Origin: Anthracocystis setariae
Lineage: Eukaryota; Basidiomycota; Ustilaginomycetes; Ustilaginales; Ustilaginaceae
Length of the DNA: 64,000 nucleotides
Direction of reading: 5' to 3'
Assembly (NCBI GenBank): GCA_928724745.1
Contig: CAKMXJ010000039.1
Location: forward strand, 186,001 to 250,000
This document shows positions 8,861-21,063 of this stretch, piece by piece. The notes below the pieces were generated by a model. It made no database searches, was not told the origin of the DNA, and worked only from the letters and a program-made list of their open reading frames with translations. Within the stretch, counting starts at the first letter, position 1. Every line of letters starts with the position of its first letter. The position numbers were made by a program, and so were the translations under genes.

Positions 8861-10666
8861 GGTGGTTTCGCATGCATCTAATCGGCGCTTGTCACATGCA
8901 GTAACGGTAATTGTACACTGTATAGTACGCTGAGACCAACACCTACAGAAGCGTTTGACGCGCGTTCTCGACTCACTCGACTGACACGACTTGCCTTTTT
9001 CCCACCTCCTGTGACCGATGCGGTGGACAGAATTGCGGTGTTAATTCGCACGAAATTAGATATTTTGTTTCTTTTGTTTTTTTGAAAAGACACTGTTACG
9101 CTGAAGCTCTACACATAAGATAGCAACGGCAACTAACTCGGCTCTTTGGTGGCAAGTTGCATAGCGACGACGAACGAAATCCGCAGCAACCTCATGGAAT
9201 TCGCCTCGCTTACCCCCCCTCAACTCACTCGAGCTCGCTAGGAGCATTCTCGATCCGAAGCGTAACTCATCCTGCAACGCATCACAAAAGACGGTAACAG
9301 TTGGCAGCACAACAGGAGAAGCTTCCCTTCCAAATCTAATCGATCAATGGCAACGACCAGACCCGACAAAAACCTGCCATTAGTCGAGCTCAGAGTGTCC
9401 CGCTACGACGATACTTTGGGGCCCCGTGTGGTGCAAGGCTGCGTTCAGCGGAAGAAATCCTCCTGCTACTGTAATGTACTGTACTGTACCTTTCGCCCGG
9501 CCAAACTAATCTTTCCGAAATCCTTCCGTGAGCCATCCTCCTTTTCTTGTCTAATCCTCCGAAATAGCTCCTGTTGCCACGATCAATGATGGTCGCTCGC
9601 AGTGATCAGCCTCTGCTCAGCTTGCCCATGGATTCTGAATATCTTCAGACCCGGCGGCTTTGCGAAAAAGAAAAAAAAAACATGTGGGGTCTCGCCCGCA
9701 ACCCCAGATTCGGAGAATTGCCCTTCCGCGGTATCCTCAATGACGCCGGCACGCATCCTGCTTTGAAAACCATTGTGACCATCGCTTAAAGTGTCTCAAA
9801 CACCCGCATCGATCAAGGTTGCTTGGACAAATACTCGAATTGCCGTGCAAATTCCGACACTTCCGGGTGTAAGGTACACCTCTGTTTACCCCCGCGTCCA
9901 AGCGTCGAATGGTAAGGCAGAGTCATGCCAGAAACTATACTATATTGGCAATCCAGTCGAGGCAGCCACAAACACAAGCAACGATATGGTTCTGACCCGA
10001 ACCGCAATGAGGAGCGGTCTCGCTTGGTTTTGCAAACTTGCTCTCGGCTACCAAATCAAGAACACCGGCACAGCACAGGACAGCAATCGGACAGTTTTGT
10101 CGGCCAAGTGCGGGCGGGTCCAGTTTGGTCTGGAAATTATAACATCATCTCGAGCCGATCCGAGATCTGCACCCTTCCAACATTGTGCAGCGCGGTTCTT
10201 TGCGCTCCGGCTACAGAGTCCTGCTCAGCATTTCTTCCGCTTCGGCAATCGGCTACAGCATCTCGAGCTTCGGAAGATCTCGCTTCCTTCCCCCCCACTC
10301 ATACAACTTGTTACCCTCAACCAAGTTGTCAACTGCCCTTGCGTTGTTCCGGAAAAAGGCTCGCAAAAAGGGGAGGGAAAAAGGAAAAAGAAACAAAAAT
10401 TTCGCCGACGACGAACCTTTCTGTCAAGTAAGGCTATGCATTCAGACACATGACACAGGCTTTGCAGCTCCGCTCGTGACCCCGACCTTCCCCACTTTCT
10501 TTTGTCCTTCTTCAAGTACAGCCTCCCGTTACAGATGCTCCGAGCTTGCTCCTGCCAGACAGCAAGTCGTTTATATATTTGGCCACCTTGAAAGTTTATC
10601 CCCCTCCTCGCACTGTCGACCAAAAAAAGCCCTTTCGCAAGTCCGAGCAAGGCTCTCCTTTACAAA

Positions 10667-13600
10667 ATGCGTGGCTTCACGGCGGCTTCATTGACGCCCC
10701 TCTTCGCATTCTTCTCCACTCTCTCCTCCTCTCTTGCTGCTCCAGCGTCAGAGATTAGCCTCCTAGCCAGGCAGGCCAACAGCAACTCTTCTTCGTCCAC
10801 AGCCATCACTCCCAGCTTCGACGTCACAAAGTGTTCCGGCTACCAGCTCGTTGGAGAGCCCAGTTACGCTCAGCATGGGTTCACCGCTCAGCTCGCTCTC
10901 GCCGGTGAGGCGTGCCATGCGTATGGTGTGGACGTCGCCAATCTGACTCTGGCGGTCGTCTACGAGAAAAAGCACCAGCTACACGTTCACATCTACGACA
11001 CCGCCAAGAACCAGTACCAGCTGCCCAACGGACTCATCTTTGATCGTCCCGGGGACGACCCCAACGATATCCAGCACGGTTCCACCGCCGACGACAGCGA
11101 TCTCGTCTTCCACCATACTGCTGAAAATGGTACTCAGGCCAGCAACAGCAGCTGGGCCTTCTGGATCGCTCGCAAGGATAACGGCGATGTCATCTTCGAT
11201 ACCCGTCCCAGCAACATCCCCACCTACCAGCAGGGGATTAGCGGCGTCTCGGCTGACACCAAGAGGAACTCGACTGCCATGCCTAAGCACGAGATGATCT
11301 TTGAGAACCAGTACCTCCAGCTCTCGTCCGCTCTGCCCAAGGGAGCCAACATCTATGGTCTCGGCGAGTACGTTACCAGTAGCTTCCGCAGGGATCCAGA
11401 CGAAACGCTGCAGCCGTTCTTCACTCTGGATGCAGGCACTCCGGTCAATTCCAACATGTACGGCTATCACCCCATCTACATCGAGGCCAGGCGCGGTAGT
11501 GATGGCAAGCTCAGGACGCACGCCGTATACCTGCAGAACACTGCCGGTATGGATGTATTGCTGCGTACGGGCGTGATCCAGTACCGTGCTATCGGTGGTA
11601 CGCTCGACTTGCGCTTCTTCTCCGGTGACTCGTCGTCCTCGGGTGAGGTCAAGAACAGTCCCAACACGGCTATTCAGCAGTATACCAACTTTATTGGCAA
11701 CCCAGTCTTGCACCCATACTGGTCGTTCGGTTTCCACCTCTGTCGATGGGGATACCACAATGTCTCGGACACCCAGGCGATCATCGACGCCATGCGCCAG
11801 AACAACATCCCGCTCGAAGTGCAGTGGAACGATATCGACTACCTCCAGGATTTCCGCGACTTTACCACCGATCCGCAGCGCTTCCCCCAAAAGGAGCTCG
11901 CCGCTATGATCCAGGGTCTTAAGGACAATCATCAGCACTACATTCCCATCATCGATATGGCTATCCCGAAGGCACCTACCAACGCCAGCGATGTCTATTC
12001 TCCGGGTACTCGAGGAGATGAGCTCGATGTTTTTCTCAAGAACCGCAACGGGACCCAGTACATTGGTGAGGTTTGGCCAGGTTACACCAACTTTGTCGAC
12101 CAGCAGGCGGATAATGCTCAGCAGTGGTGGACTGAGGCCATCCGCAACTTTAGTGAGATCGTCGACTTTTCCGGGATCTGGCTCGACATGAACGAGCCTT
12201 CGAGTTTCGTCATTGGCAACGCCGCTGGGCCCGAGACGAACCTGTCCGATACTCCTGCGTACACGGCTGCAACCAGCGTCGCCGGTTGGCCTCAAGGCTA
12301 TAACAATCTCACTTGGGGTACCTCGGGCAATATCAGCATCAATGGGACTTACACTTACCAGGCTGGTCCCGTTCAGAACAATGACGGGATGCAGCGACGC
12401 TCGCTGTGGCATGATCAGGATGGGCCGGCGAAGCGTCAGAGTGGCGATGATGGCAGCAGCAAGTACGGTCCCAACGATCCCGATTATCAGTATATGAATG
12501 ACACGCAGAGGTACCTTTCCAACCCACCGTACGCGATTCACAACGGGATCCACATCAGCGAGATGGATCTCAACGTCAATCTGGACAAGAAGACGGTGGC
12601 GATGGAAGCGGTGGGTGTGGATGGTCAGCGTGCTTTCTACGATGTGCATAACCTGGATGGTACGCTGGAGGAGAAGCACTTTTTCAACGCCATCAAGTCG
12701 ATCCGTCCAGACGAAAGACCGTTGCTGATCTCGCGTTCGACGTTTCCCGGTGCAGGCAAGTTCACTGGACACTGGCTTGGCGACAATTATGCGCTGTGGG
12801 ACATTCTTGCCGGTGACGAGGCGTACATCGCTGGAGCGGGGATGGCGCAGTCGATCGACGGTGTGCTGCAATTCCAGATTTTTGGGATTCATTTGATTGG
12901 AGCTGATATTTGCGGGTTTAATCGTAATACGGATGAGGAGCTTTGCAATCGTTGGATGATGCTTGGAGCGTTTTTGCCGTTTATGCGAAATCATAATACG
13001 ATCGGAGCGATTGCGCAGGAGCCGTTCCGATGGGATTCGGTCGCCAATGCTTCCAGGATTGCCATCAACAAGCGGTACGAGATCTTGCCGTCGTTGTACT
13101 CGCATATGGCTCAGTCGGCTCAATCGGGCGAGCCGGCGATTCGCGCCGTGTGGTACGAGTTCGACGAGGTGTTTGAACAGACCAAGGATCATGCCAAACA
13201 ATTTTTGTTTGGAGACGATCTTTTGGTTTCGCCGGTGCTGCAACCAAATGTTAGCGAGATCCAGGCAGTGTTCCCGGATGCAGGTGGAAAGTGGCGCAAT
13301 ATTTTCACGTACGATTCGCTCGATGTCGAGTATAATACAAACGTTACAGTGTCAGCGCCTCTCTCGACCATCAACGTCCACCTTCGTCCCGGTAAAGTAC
13401 TCCTTACGCATTCACAACCCAGCTACACAGTGTACGAAACCGCACAAAGCGCCTTCGGCCTGATAGTCAACCTCGACAACAACGCAACCGCCTACCAAAC
13501 TTTCTACCTCGATAACGGCATCTCCCCTCCACCCACCGCCAATTCCACCCTCGCAGTCAAGGCTTGCAACAATCAAGTTCACGTCTGGCTAACCGGAGGA

Positions 13601-13780
13601 GAGTACAAGGTCCACCGAAGTCTGACTTATGTCATCGTTCTCGATGTAACCCAAAAGCCCCAAAATGTTTGGGCAGATGGCAAAAAGGTCAACTTCACTT
13701 ACGATCAAACAATCCAGCTGCTCAATGTGTCCAATCTCAATACGAATCTCAATAATCAGTGGTCCATCACCTGGTCCTAA
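10667..13780 (+). CDS. Secreted glycoside hydrolase family 31 alpha-glucosidase
   Basis: 1037 residues with an N-terminal signal peptide (LTPLFAFFSTLSSSLAAPAS) and a mature start rich in Asn and Ser. Two GH31 hallmarks are intact. The nucleophile D507 lies in GIWLDMNEPSSF. The acid/base D706 lies in GHWLGDNYALW. The second family signature, GADICGFNRNTDEELCNRW, follows. The N-terminal beta-sandwich and the C-terminal beta-domains complete the usual architecture, and the length is normal for fungal acid alpha-glucosidases. It should hydrolyse alpha-1,4 (and possibly alpha-1,6 or 1,3) glucosides such as maltose outside the cell. Many N-x-S/T sites support secretion. A low-complexity insert of about 75 residues after the nucleophile region (about residues 550-625) is typical of fungal members. 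The ATG at 10667 has an A-rich context. Confidence 0.95.
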   Translation: MRGFTAASLTPLFAFFSTLSSSLAAPASEISLLARQANSNSSSSTAITPSFDVTKCSGYQLVGEPSYAQHGFTAQLALAGEACHAYGVDVANLTLAVVYEKKHQLHVHIYDTAKNQYQLPNGLIFDRPGDDPNDIQHGSTADDSDLVFHHTAENGTQASNSSWAFWIARKDNGDVIFDTRPSNIPTYQQGISGVSADTKRNSTAMPKHEMIFENQYLQLSSALPKGANIYGLGEYVTSSFRRDPDETLQPFFTLDAGTPVNSNMYGYHPIYIEARRGSDGKLRTHAVYLQNTAGMDVLLRTGVIQYRAIGGTLDLRFFSGDSSSSGEVKNSPNTAIQQYTNFIGNPVLHPYWSFGFHLCRWGYHNVSDTQAIIDAMRQNNIPLEVQWNDIDYLQDFRDFTTDPQRFPQKELAAMIQGLKDNHQHYIPIIDMAIPKAPTNASDVYSPGTRGDELDVFLKNRNGTQYIGEVWPGYTNFVDQQADNAQQWWTEAIRNFSEIVDFSGIWLDMNEPSSFVIGNAAGPETNLSDTPAYTAATSVAGWPQGYNNLTWGTSGNISINGTYTYQAGPVQNNDGMQRRSLWHDQDGPAKRQSGDDGSSKYGPNDPDYQYMNDTQRYLSNPPYAIHNGIHISEMDLNVNLDKKTVAMEAVGVDGQRAFYDVHNLDGTLEEKHFFNAIKSIRPDERPLLISRSTFPGAGKFTGHWLGDNYALWDILAGDEAYIAGAGMAQSIDGVLQFQIFGIHLIGADICGFNRNTDEELCNRWMMLGAFLPFMRNHNTIGAIAQEPFRWDSVANASRIAINKRYEILPSLYSHMAQSAQSGEPAIRAVWYEFDEVFEQTKDHAKQFLFGDDLLVSPVLQPNVSEIQAVFPDAGGKWRNIFTYDSLDVEYNTNVTVSAPLSTINVHLRPGKVLLTHSQPSYTVYETAQSAFGLIVNLDNNATAYQTFYLDNGISPPPTANSTLAVKACNNQVHVWLTGGEYKVHRSLTYVIVLDVTQKPQNVWADGKKVNFTYDQTIQLLNVSNLNTNLNNQWSITWS

Positions 13781-13957
13781 CGCCATCCCATCTTCGATCC
13801 TGTAACTCTCAAATCCAAATTCTCGCATTTGAACCATCTCTTCCTCTGCCCCGAAATTGGTGTGAAAACAAGCGAACCGTTTATACTAACACTGACTAAC
13901 TACCATACGACAAAACCAAAGCGAAACTAAAGGGGGGGGGAAACTAACTTAGATAGA

Positions 13958-16900
13958 CTACGCCCTTCCACCTGCCGCCGACTTTTTCTGACTCAACAAC
14001 GAATGCAACGTGCTTATCAACTCGACCCTCCTGATCGGCTTGCTGACATATGCGCTCATGCCCGCCTGGAGACATTTTTCTTTATCGCCCAACATTGCAT
14101 GCGCGGTCAATGCGACGATGGGAACCTGTTGTTCTCCCGCGTTTTTCTCAAATTCCCTAATCGCCATCGTCGCTTCTATACCACCCATGACAGGCATGCT
14201 GACATCCATCAGAATGACATCGTACTGTCGTTTGGTAACTGCCTCGACCGCCAATTTGCCATTGTCCACCACGTCCACCTTGTGACCCTGGTTGGTGAGG
14301 ATCTTGCACGCGAGCTTCTGGTTGACCACATTGTCTTCGGCCAGCAGGATATCGTACGTCACCTCGTTCGATCCTTCCGTTGGCGTAGCTGCCGAACTCT
14401 CGAGCGACGGTAGCAGCGCGTAGTACAGATCGGCTAGGCTCGTGGGTGTGTTGATATACGAGCTGATGCCATGATCCAAACAGTAGGTCAAGTTGAGAGT
14501 GAGTTGCGCCGGAGAAACCAGGTTGATCGGGATGTACCGAAGATGTTCCACGTTTCTCAGATCCTCCACCACCGTTAAACTATCCGCGATGATGGCATCG
14601 ATCCTAGGCATGCCCCTCTTCCTGTGCGACGCTTCATCCACACTGTGCACCGTGAACGGCTTCAGCCCGAGATCTTCGATCATCGACTGCACTCCCGTCT
14701 GGTCATGCAAGGTGTCGAGGTAGAAGATGTTTCGACCCGCATACGGACGAATCTTCTCCTTGACTTGGTCATCGGTGATCTGGTCGAGCTTCACCACCAT
14801 GGTGAAGAAGAAGTCGGATCCCTTACCGTAATTGCTCCTGACCCACAGATCACCGCCCATGAGGTTGACCAGTCGACGCGAAATCGACAGGCCCAGACCG
14901 GTGCCTCCGTACTTGCGAGTGGTCGAACCGTCGGCTTGACAGAAAGTGTCGAAAATCACATCCAGCTTGTCTTGCTTGATGCCGATTCCCGAGTCCGAGG
15001 CGCAGAATTCCAGCATGGCCTCGTCCGAATTCACCATCTTGCTGAGCTTGCACTTGAGCGCAACGCGTCCGCCTGCATCCGTGAACTTGACCGCGTTTCC
15101 GATGAGGTTGGTGATGATCTGCTTGAGACGAAGCGCATCGCCGATGAGCGGGTCGGGACAGTCCGGAGCCACCTCGTACATGAGATTGAGCTTCTTCTGC
15201 GTGGCTCGGACCGAGAGCGTCTTGAGTACACTGAACACGATACCGCGCAACGAGAAAGGAATCTCTTCCACGTTCATCCTACCGGCTTCGATCTTGCTGA
15301 TATCCAAAATGTCATCGATGATGGCCAAAAGGTTGCCTGCAAGCGTGGAGACGGTCACGAGGTTCTCCCTCTGCGACCTGCTCAACTCGGTCTCGAGAGT
15401 GAGCGCTGTCATACCGATGATACCATTCATAGGTGTTCTGATCTCGTGCGACATGTTGGCGAGGAATTCGGATTTACTCCTGTTGGCCAACTCGGCGGCT
15501 TCCCTCGCTGCCGTGTTCTTCTGGATCGAGTCGCGCAAACTGTACACCATCTGATTGATCTTGGTCTTGAGCGAGTCCATCTCTCCCGATGCCTCGACGG
15601 TGACAAATCGAGTAAAATCTCCGTCGGTCGCAGCCGCGGTGATTTGCGCAAAGGCACGCACTTGTGAAGTAAGGTTGTTGGCCATGATGTTGACGTTGTC
15701 CGTGATCTCACCCCACGTTCCTTCGATGTCCTTCTTTTGAGCTTGGACACCGAGCTTGCCTTCGGTTCCTACTTCGCGGGCGACACGCGTGACCTCGGAG
15801 GCGAAGAAGCTGAGTTGGTCAATCATGTTGTTGATGGTGTTGACGAGGTCGAGCATCTCTCCGGACACCGGGATCGTCACCTTTTGGGTAAGATCACCGC
15901 GGGCTACGGCAGTGGTGGCGTGGGCAATGGCTCGCACCTGCAGGGTCAGATTGGCAGCCATGGTGTTGACCGAGTCGGTCAGGTCCTTCCAGGTACCACC
16001 AACGCCGAGCACAGTGGCGCGACCACCGAGTTTGCCTTCGGTACCGACCTCCTTGGCGACTCGTGTTACCTCGAACGAGAAGGTACGCAGAGACTCGACC
16101 ATGTTGTTGACGGTCAACTTGAGATCCAAAAACTCGCCGCGCACCTCGACATTGATCGTCTTGCTAAGATCACCGCGTGCTACAGCGGTAGTGACGGTGG
16201 CGATGGATCGGACCTGGTTGGTCAAGTTACTAGCCATCATGTTGACCCTCTCGGTCAGCACTTGCCACTGACCCTTGACATCGTTGACTTTGGCCTGTCC
16301 ACCGAGTCGACCTTCGGTACCGACTTCGACAGACACACGGATGATCTCGTCGGAAAGCGTCTTGAGTTGCCTGACCATGTTGTTGACCGTCAGTTTGAGA
16401 TCGAGTATCTCACCCTTGACATCGACATTGATAAATTCGGTGAGGACACCTTCGGCTACACATTTGGTGACACGGGCGATCTCTCGAACCTGCGAGGTGA
16501 GGTTGTCGGCCATCTTGTTGACATTTTCGGTGAGATCTTTCCAGGTGCCTTCGACGTTGGGAACGTGGGCTTGACCGCCGAGCTTTCCGTAGGTTCCTAC
16601 TTCCATGGACATACGGATGACTTCGGAGGCAAAGATGCGAAGCTGACCGACCATCGAGTTGACGGTGTCTTTGAGTTGGGCCATTTCTCCTTCGGCATCG
16701 ATGTCGATGGTTTTGGTGAGATCGCCCTTGGCGACGGCAGTGGTGACCATGCCGATGGATCGCACCTGACCCGTGAGGTTGGAACACATGCGGTTGACAT
16801 TGTCGGTCAACTCCTTCCAAACACCTTGGACACCGGGCACATTGGCTTGACCGCCAAGTTGACCCTTACTGCCTACTTCGCGCGAGACACGCGTGACTTC

Positions 16901-18028
16901 GGTGGAGAAGTGACGAAGTTGATCCACCATGACGTTGATGGTGACCTTGAGCTCGAGGATCTCGCCGTCAGCTTCGACTTCGATCTTTTGCGAAAGATCA
17001 CCGCGGGCGACGGCCTTTGTAACGAGCGCTACACCTCTGACTTGGTTGGTGAGGTTAGCAGCGAGACGGTTGACGACATCCTTGAGCTCCTTCCAGGTAC
17101 CTTCGACACCGTGCACCTCGGCCTGACCACCGAGCTTACCCTGGGTACCTACTTCGAGCGAGACACGAGTGACTTCGGCGGCGAAATGCGAGAGACGATC
17201 CACCATCTGATTGATAATATCCTTGAGTTCGACCATGACGTGACCCTGAACGGGGACGGTGATGTGTTGAGAGAGATCTCCAAAGGCGACCGCCTTGCAG
17301 ACGCGTGCGATATCCTGAACCTGAGCCTTGAGCAAGCGCAGCTCCTCCTGTGCGGTCAGGCCACTTTCGTCGTTGTAACGTTCAAAGGAAGCGATGGGAT
17401 CGTCGGAGCGCCAAGTCTGCCCGCCTAGCAAAACTGGGCCGTTGAGACCCATGCCAAGCGGATAGCTGAGCGGATAGGTGGAGCTCTGAGGTTGAGCGTG
17501 CGAGAGCGGGTAGGGGAAAGGCTTGCCAAAGAAGAGATTGCGGCCGTCGTTGTGAGCCTGAGCGTTGGGGTCTTGTTCGGTACCGGGGGTACGAACGAGT
17601 TCCTGAGTGCGAGCGACAACCTCGAGATGATCTTCTGCATGCCAGAGCCTCTCAGCCAGCTTGGCGATGTTGGCTTCGATGGCTCTTGTGCGCTCGTCGG
17701 CGTGAAGGGAGAATTGAGGCAAAGGCAAGGTGACGGTGGCTTCGCTATGCGACTTGGGGTGATCAAGATGGATGGAGGCGACATCGTCTGCAACGTCGTT
17801 GACGTTGGTACCGGCTGTTCCGTTTGCATGTCGAGTGGGATCACTGGACATGGCACGACGCACAGCGGGAGGTGGCCTGGAGTTGACCAAAGTCTGTGTG
17901 ATGAGAAGGAGGTGATCGAGGAAGTCGGTAGGAAGCGAAGCGAGATCCGGCAGGGGAGAGGAGGTGGTGCGCGACATGAAGGCGCCTTGTTCGGGCAACG
18001 CCGAGGCGACATTGAGAGTAGCCGCCAT
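13958..18028 (-). CDS. NIK1: Group III hybrid histidine kinase (Nik1/Os-1 type)
   Basis: 1356 residues with no membrane segments. About 230 poorly conserved N-terminal residues are followed by seven tandem 92-residue HAMP-type units. Their A-V-A-R-G-D-L landmarks run from near residue 246 to near 798, spaced exactly 92 apart. The dimerisation/phosphoacceptor box [15 protein letters not shown] carries H861. N, F and G boxes follow ([25 protein letters not shown]). A C-terminal receiver domain ([14 protein letters not shown]) has phospho-acceptor D1275 in [11 protein letters not shown] and a conserved Lys in SKPI. Group III kinases sit atop the HOG pathway, sense osmotic stress and are the targets of phenylpyrrole and dicarboximide fungicides; that role is known for the family. 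The gene converges on the GH31 gene with a 177-base spacer. Confidence 0.95.
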   Translation of the reverse strand: MAATLNVASALPEQGAFMSRTTSSPLPDLASLPTDFLDHLLLITQTLVNSRPPPAVRRAMSSDPTRHANGTAGTNVNDVADDVASIHLDHPKSHSEATVTLPLPQFSLHADERTRAIEANIAKLAERLWHAEDHLEVVARTQELVRTPGTEQDPNAQAHNDGRNLFFGKPFPYPLSHAQPQSSTYPLSYPLGMGLNGPVLLGGQTWRSDDPIASFERYNDESGLTAQEELRLLKAQVQDIARVCKAVAFGDLSQHITVPVQGHVMVELKDIINQMVDRLSHFAAEVTRVSLEVGTQGKLGGQAEVHGVEGTWKELKDVVNRLAANLTNQVRGVALVTKAVARGDLSQKIEVEADGEILELKVTINVMVDQLRHFSTEVTRVSREVGSKGQLGGQANVPGVQGVWKELTDNVNRMCSNLTGQVRSIGMVTTAVAKGDLTKTIDIDAEGEMAQLKDTVNSMVGQLRIFASEVIRMSMEVGTYGKLGGQAHVPNVEGTWKDLTENVNKMADNLTSQVREIARVTKCVAEGVLTEFINVDVKGEILDLKLTVNNMVRQLKTLSDEIIRVSVEVGTEGRLGGQAKVNDVKGQWQVLTERVNMMASNLTNQVRSIATVTTAVARGDLSKTINVEVRGEFLDLKLTVNNMVESLRTFSFEVTRVAKEVGTEGKLGGRATVLGVGGTWKDLTDSVNTMAANLTLQVRAIAHATTAVARGDLTQKVTIPVSGEMLDLVNTINNMIDQLSFFASEVTRVAREVGTEGKLGVQAQKKDIEGTWGEITDNVNIMANNLTSQVRAFAQITAAATDGDFTRFVTVEASGEMDSLKTKINQMVYSLRDSIQKNTAAREAAELANRSKSEFLANMSHEIRTPMNGIIGMTALTLETELSRSQRENLVTVSTLAGNLLAIIDDILDISKIEAGRMNVEEIPFSLRGIVFSVLKTLSVRATQKKLNLMYEVAPDCPDPLIGDALRLKQIITNLIGNAVKFTDAGGRVALKCKLSKMVNSDEAMLEFCASDSGIGIKQDKLDVIFDTFCQADGSTTRKYGGTGLGLSISRRLVNLMGGDLWVRSNYGKGSDFFFTMVVKLDQITDDQVKEKIRPYAGRNIFYLDTLHDQTGVQSMIEDLGLKPFTVHSVDEASHRKRGMPRIDAIIADSLTVVEDLRNVEHLRYIPINLVSPAQLTLNLTYCLDHGISSYINTPTSLADLYYALLPSLESSAATPTEGSNEVTYDILLAEDNVVNQKLACKILTNQGHKVDVVDNGKLAVEAVTKRQYDVILMDVSMPVMGGIEATMAIREFEKNAGEQQVPIVALTAHAMLGDKEKCLQAGMSAYVSKPIRRVELISTLHSLLSQKKSAAGGRA
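15600..17320 (-). repeat. Seven tandem 276-bp HAMP-coding units inside the histidine kinase gene
   Basis: The kinase frame contains seven successive 92-codon units sharing a V-x-x-A-V-A-R-G-D-L opening, a middle L-K-x-T-V-N-x-M-V segment and an E-V-G-T-x-G-K-L-G-G-Q-A close. The first and last units are the most diverged. Because units have a constant length, the DNA is a coding tandem repeat. Confidence 0.9.
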
Positions 18029-18699
18029 GGTCGTGAGATGGAATCAGGGGATGCCTGTTTGAGTGATGGGCAGCCTAGTCAAGTTGTCGCAAATGCAAGG
18101 TGGGTCGAGATGGGAATTTGACCAGGAATAGACTGAGCAGCAGTTGCGAGCGTGCGAGTCTAGATATCTACAAGAAGCAAGGCGGGATCTGACAATGAGG
18201 CACTGGGACGGGGCGGGTGTTAACAGATCTTCAAGATGGCCATGCTTTTCCTGGGCGAAGTTGGCGACAAAGATGGGATACAGAAGCGGGGCAAGAGGCT
18301 GGAACCGAGAAAGAAATTGGATACGCGCCACCACAACAAGGTTCAAGTGGATGAAGGGCCGAGCGAGAGCGAAAGTTGAACGATGGCGTACGGATCAAGT
18401 CGGGGGAAGAGCGTGGTTCAAGAGCTGATATCCGCCGATGTGAGTATGACGGAAAAGCAGCAAGAGCGAGAAGCGATAGATTCGGAGGATTCGTAGAAGA
18501 GGTGGCTGCTGTAATGCGTCGGAAGGCCTTGCGGGATGCAGATGCGGTTGATTGGGACAGTCGCGAGTCGTCGACCCCCACACAAGACGAGAGAGAGGAA
18601 GAAGCGGAGGACTCGATCGGGACAAGTGAGATGAAGGAGGAGGCGACTGCAGAGTGACGGGATGGAATGGCTCGGTGCCAAAAGGAACCACTGACGGAA

Positions 18700-18829
18700 G
18701 AAGGAGGAGGAGGAGGAGGAGGAGAAGAAGGAGCAAAAGGTGTACATCCGATTGACAAGACAAGCCAACCTAAAAATCTTAAAAACCTGAGAACAAGTCA
18801 CGGGCAGGCGGACAATGCTCCATGCTCCC

Positions 18830-18865
<36 letters not shown>

Positions 18866-18919
18866 AGAGAGAGCGTCAGAGAGGCAAAAAAAAAAAAAAA
18901 AAAGCAAAAAAAAAACAAA
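18700..18919. repeat. (GGA)n, (GA)n and poly-A cluster
   Basis: A GGA run at about 18700-18730, a GA dinucleotide run at 18835-18873 and A-rich tracts from 18886 onward, all within 220 bases upstream of the histidine kinase gene. Confidence 0.9.
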
Positions 18920-19340
18920 AAAAGGTCAATGCGCGCGCCAGGGTTTTGCTTGAGAACGGAGAGGGTCTCGTCTGCAGAAGCCGACCTAATTACAGTATTA
19001 ATAAACCGCTGCTACACTGTATTACTTCTAACCACTACACATTACATCCTGCATAGTGTATGGATTTCGGGCCATCCGCAGAGTAAAGGCGGTTCCTTGT
19101 ATCGAGCAAACAAGACGCTTGCCCTTTCGCAGCAGTGATTCTTTCTTGCCAAGCAGAAGCAATATGAATGGCATCCGTTCAGCTGATGATAATGTGTCTC
19201 GGTGTGAGAGCAAAGACCAAAGCAGAGAAAAGCAAAATCGATGGGCGCACAGAGTAGTAACTGTACAGAACAGTACCTTTGAGGACGAGTGAGACCAACT
19301 GTTTGCAGCATCAGCTCAGTCAACGCTCAAAACACAGCAG

Positions 19341-19385
<45 letters not shown>
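19341..19385. repeat. A45 homopolymer
   Basis: Forty-five consecutive A bases, the longest homopolymer in the window. Its length may be an assembly estimate. It could be a long promoter tract or the remnant tail of a retroposed element; no element body is recognisable beside it. Confidence 0.95.
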
Positions 19386-19388
<3 letters not shown>

Positions 19389-19534
19389 AGGCAGATGTCT
19401 GGAAGGGATTGATTTTAGGGAAACGGGACCCAAAACGGGACCAGCCAGAAAACAAAGTTACAAATTGGGTGCGTGCATGTGTACAGTACCTCTTCTTTGC
19501 TTGCGCGCGTGCCCGGGAAGGCGGGTAGCCTTGT

Positions 19535-19569
19535 GTAGCATGTAGCATGTAGCATGTAGCATGTAGCAT
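19535..19569. repeat. Five perfect copies of GTAGCAT
   Basis: Five head-to-tail perfect 7-base units in intergenic DNA. Confidence 0.95.
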
Positions 19570-21000
19570 TCACCTCGGCTCAGTGTGAAGTTTTCCTTTG
19601 GCGGATCGTCTGTTGATTTTGAACAAGACGACAGGGCAGCACGCAAACTGGGGCTGCTGCTTGCTCACTCGGCTCCAAGTGATCGCAAACACGACCAGTA
19701 AATCAAACTAACGGCGTCTTTGCCCGATTTCTGCGCCAGAATGCGGTGCAGCACGGTACTGCCGTCATCTCGGAGTGGCGAGTGCAATGATACATACAGT
19801 ACTGTACTGTGAGGTAGCACTATTTGGTGCATTTGTTGCCATCCTTGTTCCAATGGCAGATACGAGCGGGTCTCGTAGCCTCACCACGCCAGCAAATACA
19901 GCAAATGATAAGAAAATACACTAAAATGAGAGAAAAAAGAAGAAAAAAAAGGAAAAAAAAAAATCAAAAATCAAAAATTAGCCCTAGTTTCAATACAGCC
20001 ACACAGAATGGGTACTATCGTGCATGCAGCGCAGAAACGATATGATCGTTCGAGTAGCGCCCACGGTTTGTTTACCTTGCCGAACGTGCCAATCATCGTG
20101 TCTCGCTAGTTCACAGCCGGACATATAGAGAGGCTCGTCCATCAACAAGCGCCACGATGTGTGTTCCGATCACGACGACGAGCAATGTCCGGGGCATCCA
20201 GCTCTGCAATGATGGCTGCGTTGATCTCATCGGATCCCGGACCATCTCCCGACTCTATACGCCGATTCAGTCATTGTTGTTGAGTAGTGACACGATGGGT
20301 ACAACGATGAAGCCAGAACTAGACCGTGAACTTTGGTGAGTCCCTCGCGCGCAATGTCCTGTCCTGTCTTGTACATCATGGTACAGTCTTGCACAGTAGA
20401 GGAGGTCGAGCAACGTTGTCTGCCCTCATTACCTTGTCGATCTTGTTCCTCATCTAATCATTGCTCTCCACACCGTTGCCGGATGCACGAAGAGAGCTCT
20501 ACACAAAGATTTGCTGTGGTTCAGACGTCTCGATCATTGAGCGTGGGAACCTCTTTACTGCAAGCGCCTCTCGCGACCTTGCTTCCCGGTCAGAAGAGAC
20601 CCACTGGTCGTCATTCTCGACGGTGGCTTGTGTGCAAAGCTGGGACCTTTTCGTCTTCACCTGCAATGCTTTCATTTGCCGACGAGCACTTTGTCGTACT
20701 GTATGGTTGACACGCACAAGGCAGGAAGCCAGTGTGTCATTCTTCCAAATTTGACCGGTTGGGGTCAGAGCGAGATGCGTCCACGGTGGGCGTTTGGTAG
20801 CATGCAGCTTCATCAGTGGGGACCAAGCACCGTTCCCAGCATACAGTAGCTCTCATTGTGTTGCGTACACCGTTGAAGGATTCGCACAAAGCCGTGCAGG
20901 GCGTGCAACAGTCGCCTCGGATGCTCGCCTTCCCTCACGCTGTATAAGAACAAGCTCGATACAATGTGGGACTCTCCTTCGATGGATCTGTCCTCCCTTT

Positions 21001-21063
21001 GTAAGTATCCTAAGAGCCTCCTCGGTACTCGTCTCCGAGACTCATGACGATCTCGGCTTTCAG
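21001..21063 (+). other. Probable 5'-leader intron of the surface-protein gene
   Basis: gtaagt donor at 21001 and ttcag acceptor ending at 21063 give a 63-nt intron, small but within the fungal range. The exon on the left cannot extend the protein: joining it gives a TGA two codons after the junction. It would therefore be leader only. Confidence 0.4.

Larger units (their letters stand above)
8356..10666. promoter_or_regulatory. Long divergent intergenic region, kinase / alpha-glucosidase
   Basis: 2.3 kb upstream of both the NDR kinase (minus) and the GH31 gene (plus). The kinase side holds (AGGGT)4, (GAG)n and a long T tract. The central part has a TACTGTAATGTACTGTACTG run at 9466-9485. The GH31 side has a TATA-like tttatatattt near 10568 and pyrimidine-rich DNA up to the ATG. 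Small ORFs here (for example at 9347-9589) lack recognisable domains and I do not call them. Confidence 0.45.

Noticed and set aside
9791..10453. 220-codon plus-strand frame upstream of the GH31 gene
   Set aside because: It starts at GTG rather than ATG, lacks domains and lies in promoter-like DNA.
10979..13243. 754-codon minus-strand frame opposite the GH31 gene
   Set aside because: Antisense shadow of a well-supported enzyme with intact catalytic motifs; no domain of its own.
15737..17428. 563-codon plus-strand frame with internal repeats ([17 protein letters not shown])
   Set aside because: The repeats are the reverse complement of the HAMP units of the histidine kinase, so they are not an independent repeat protein.
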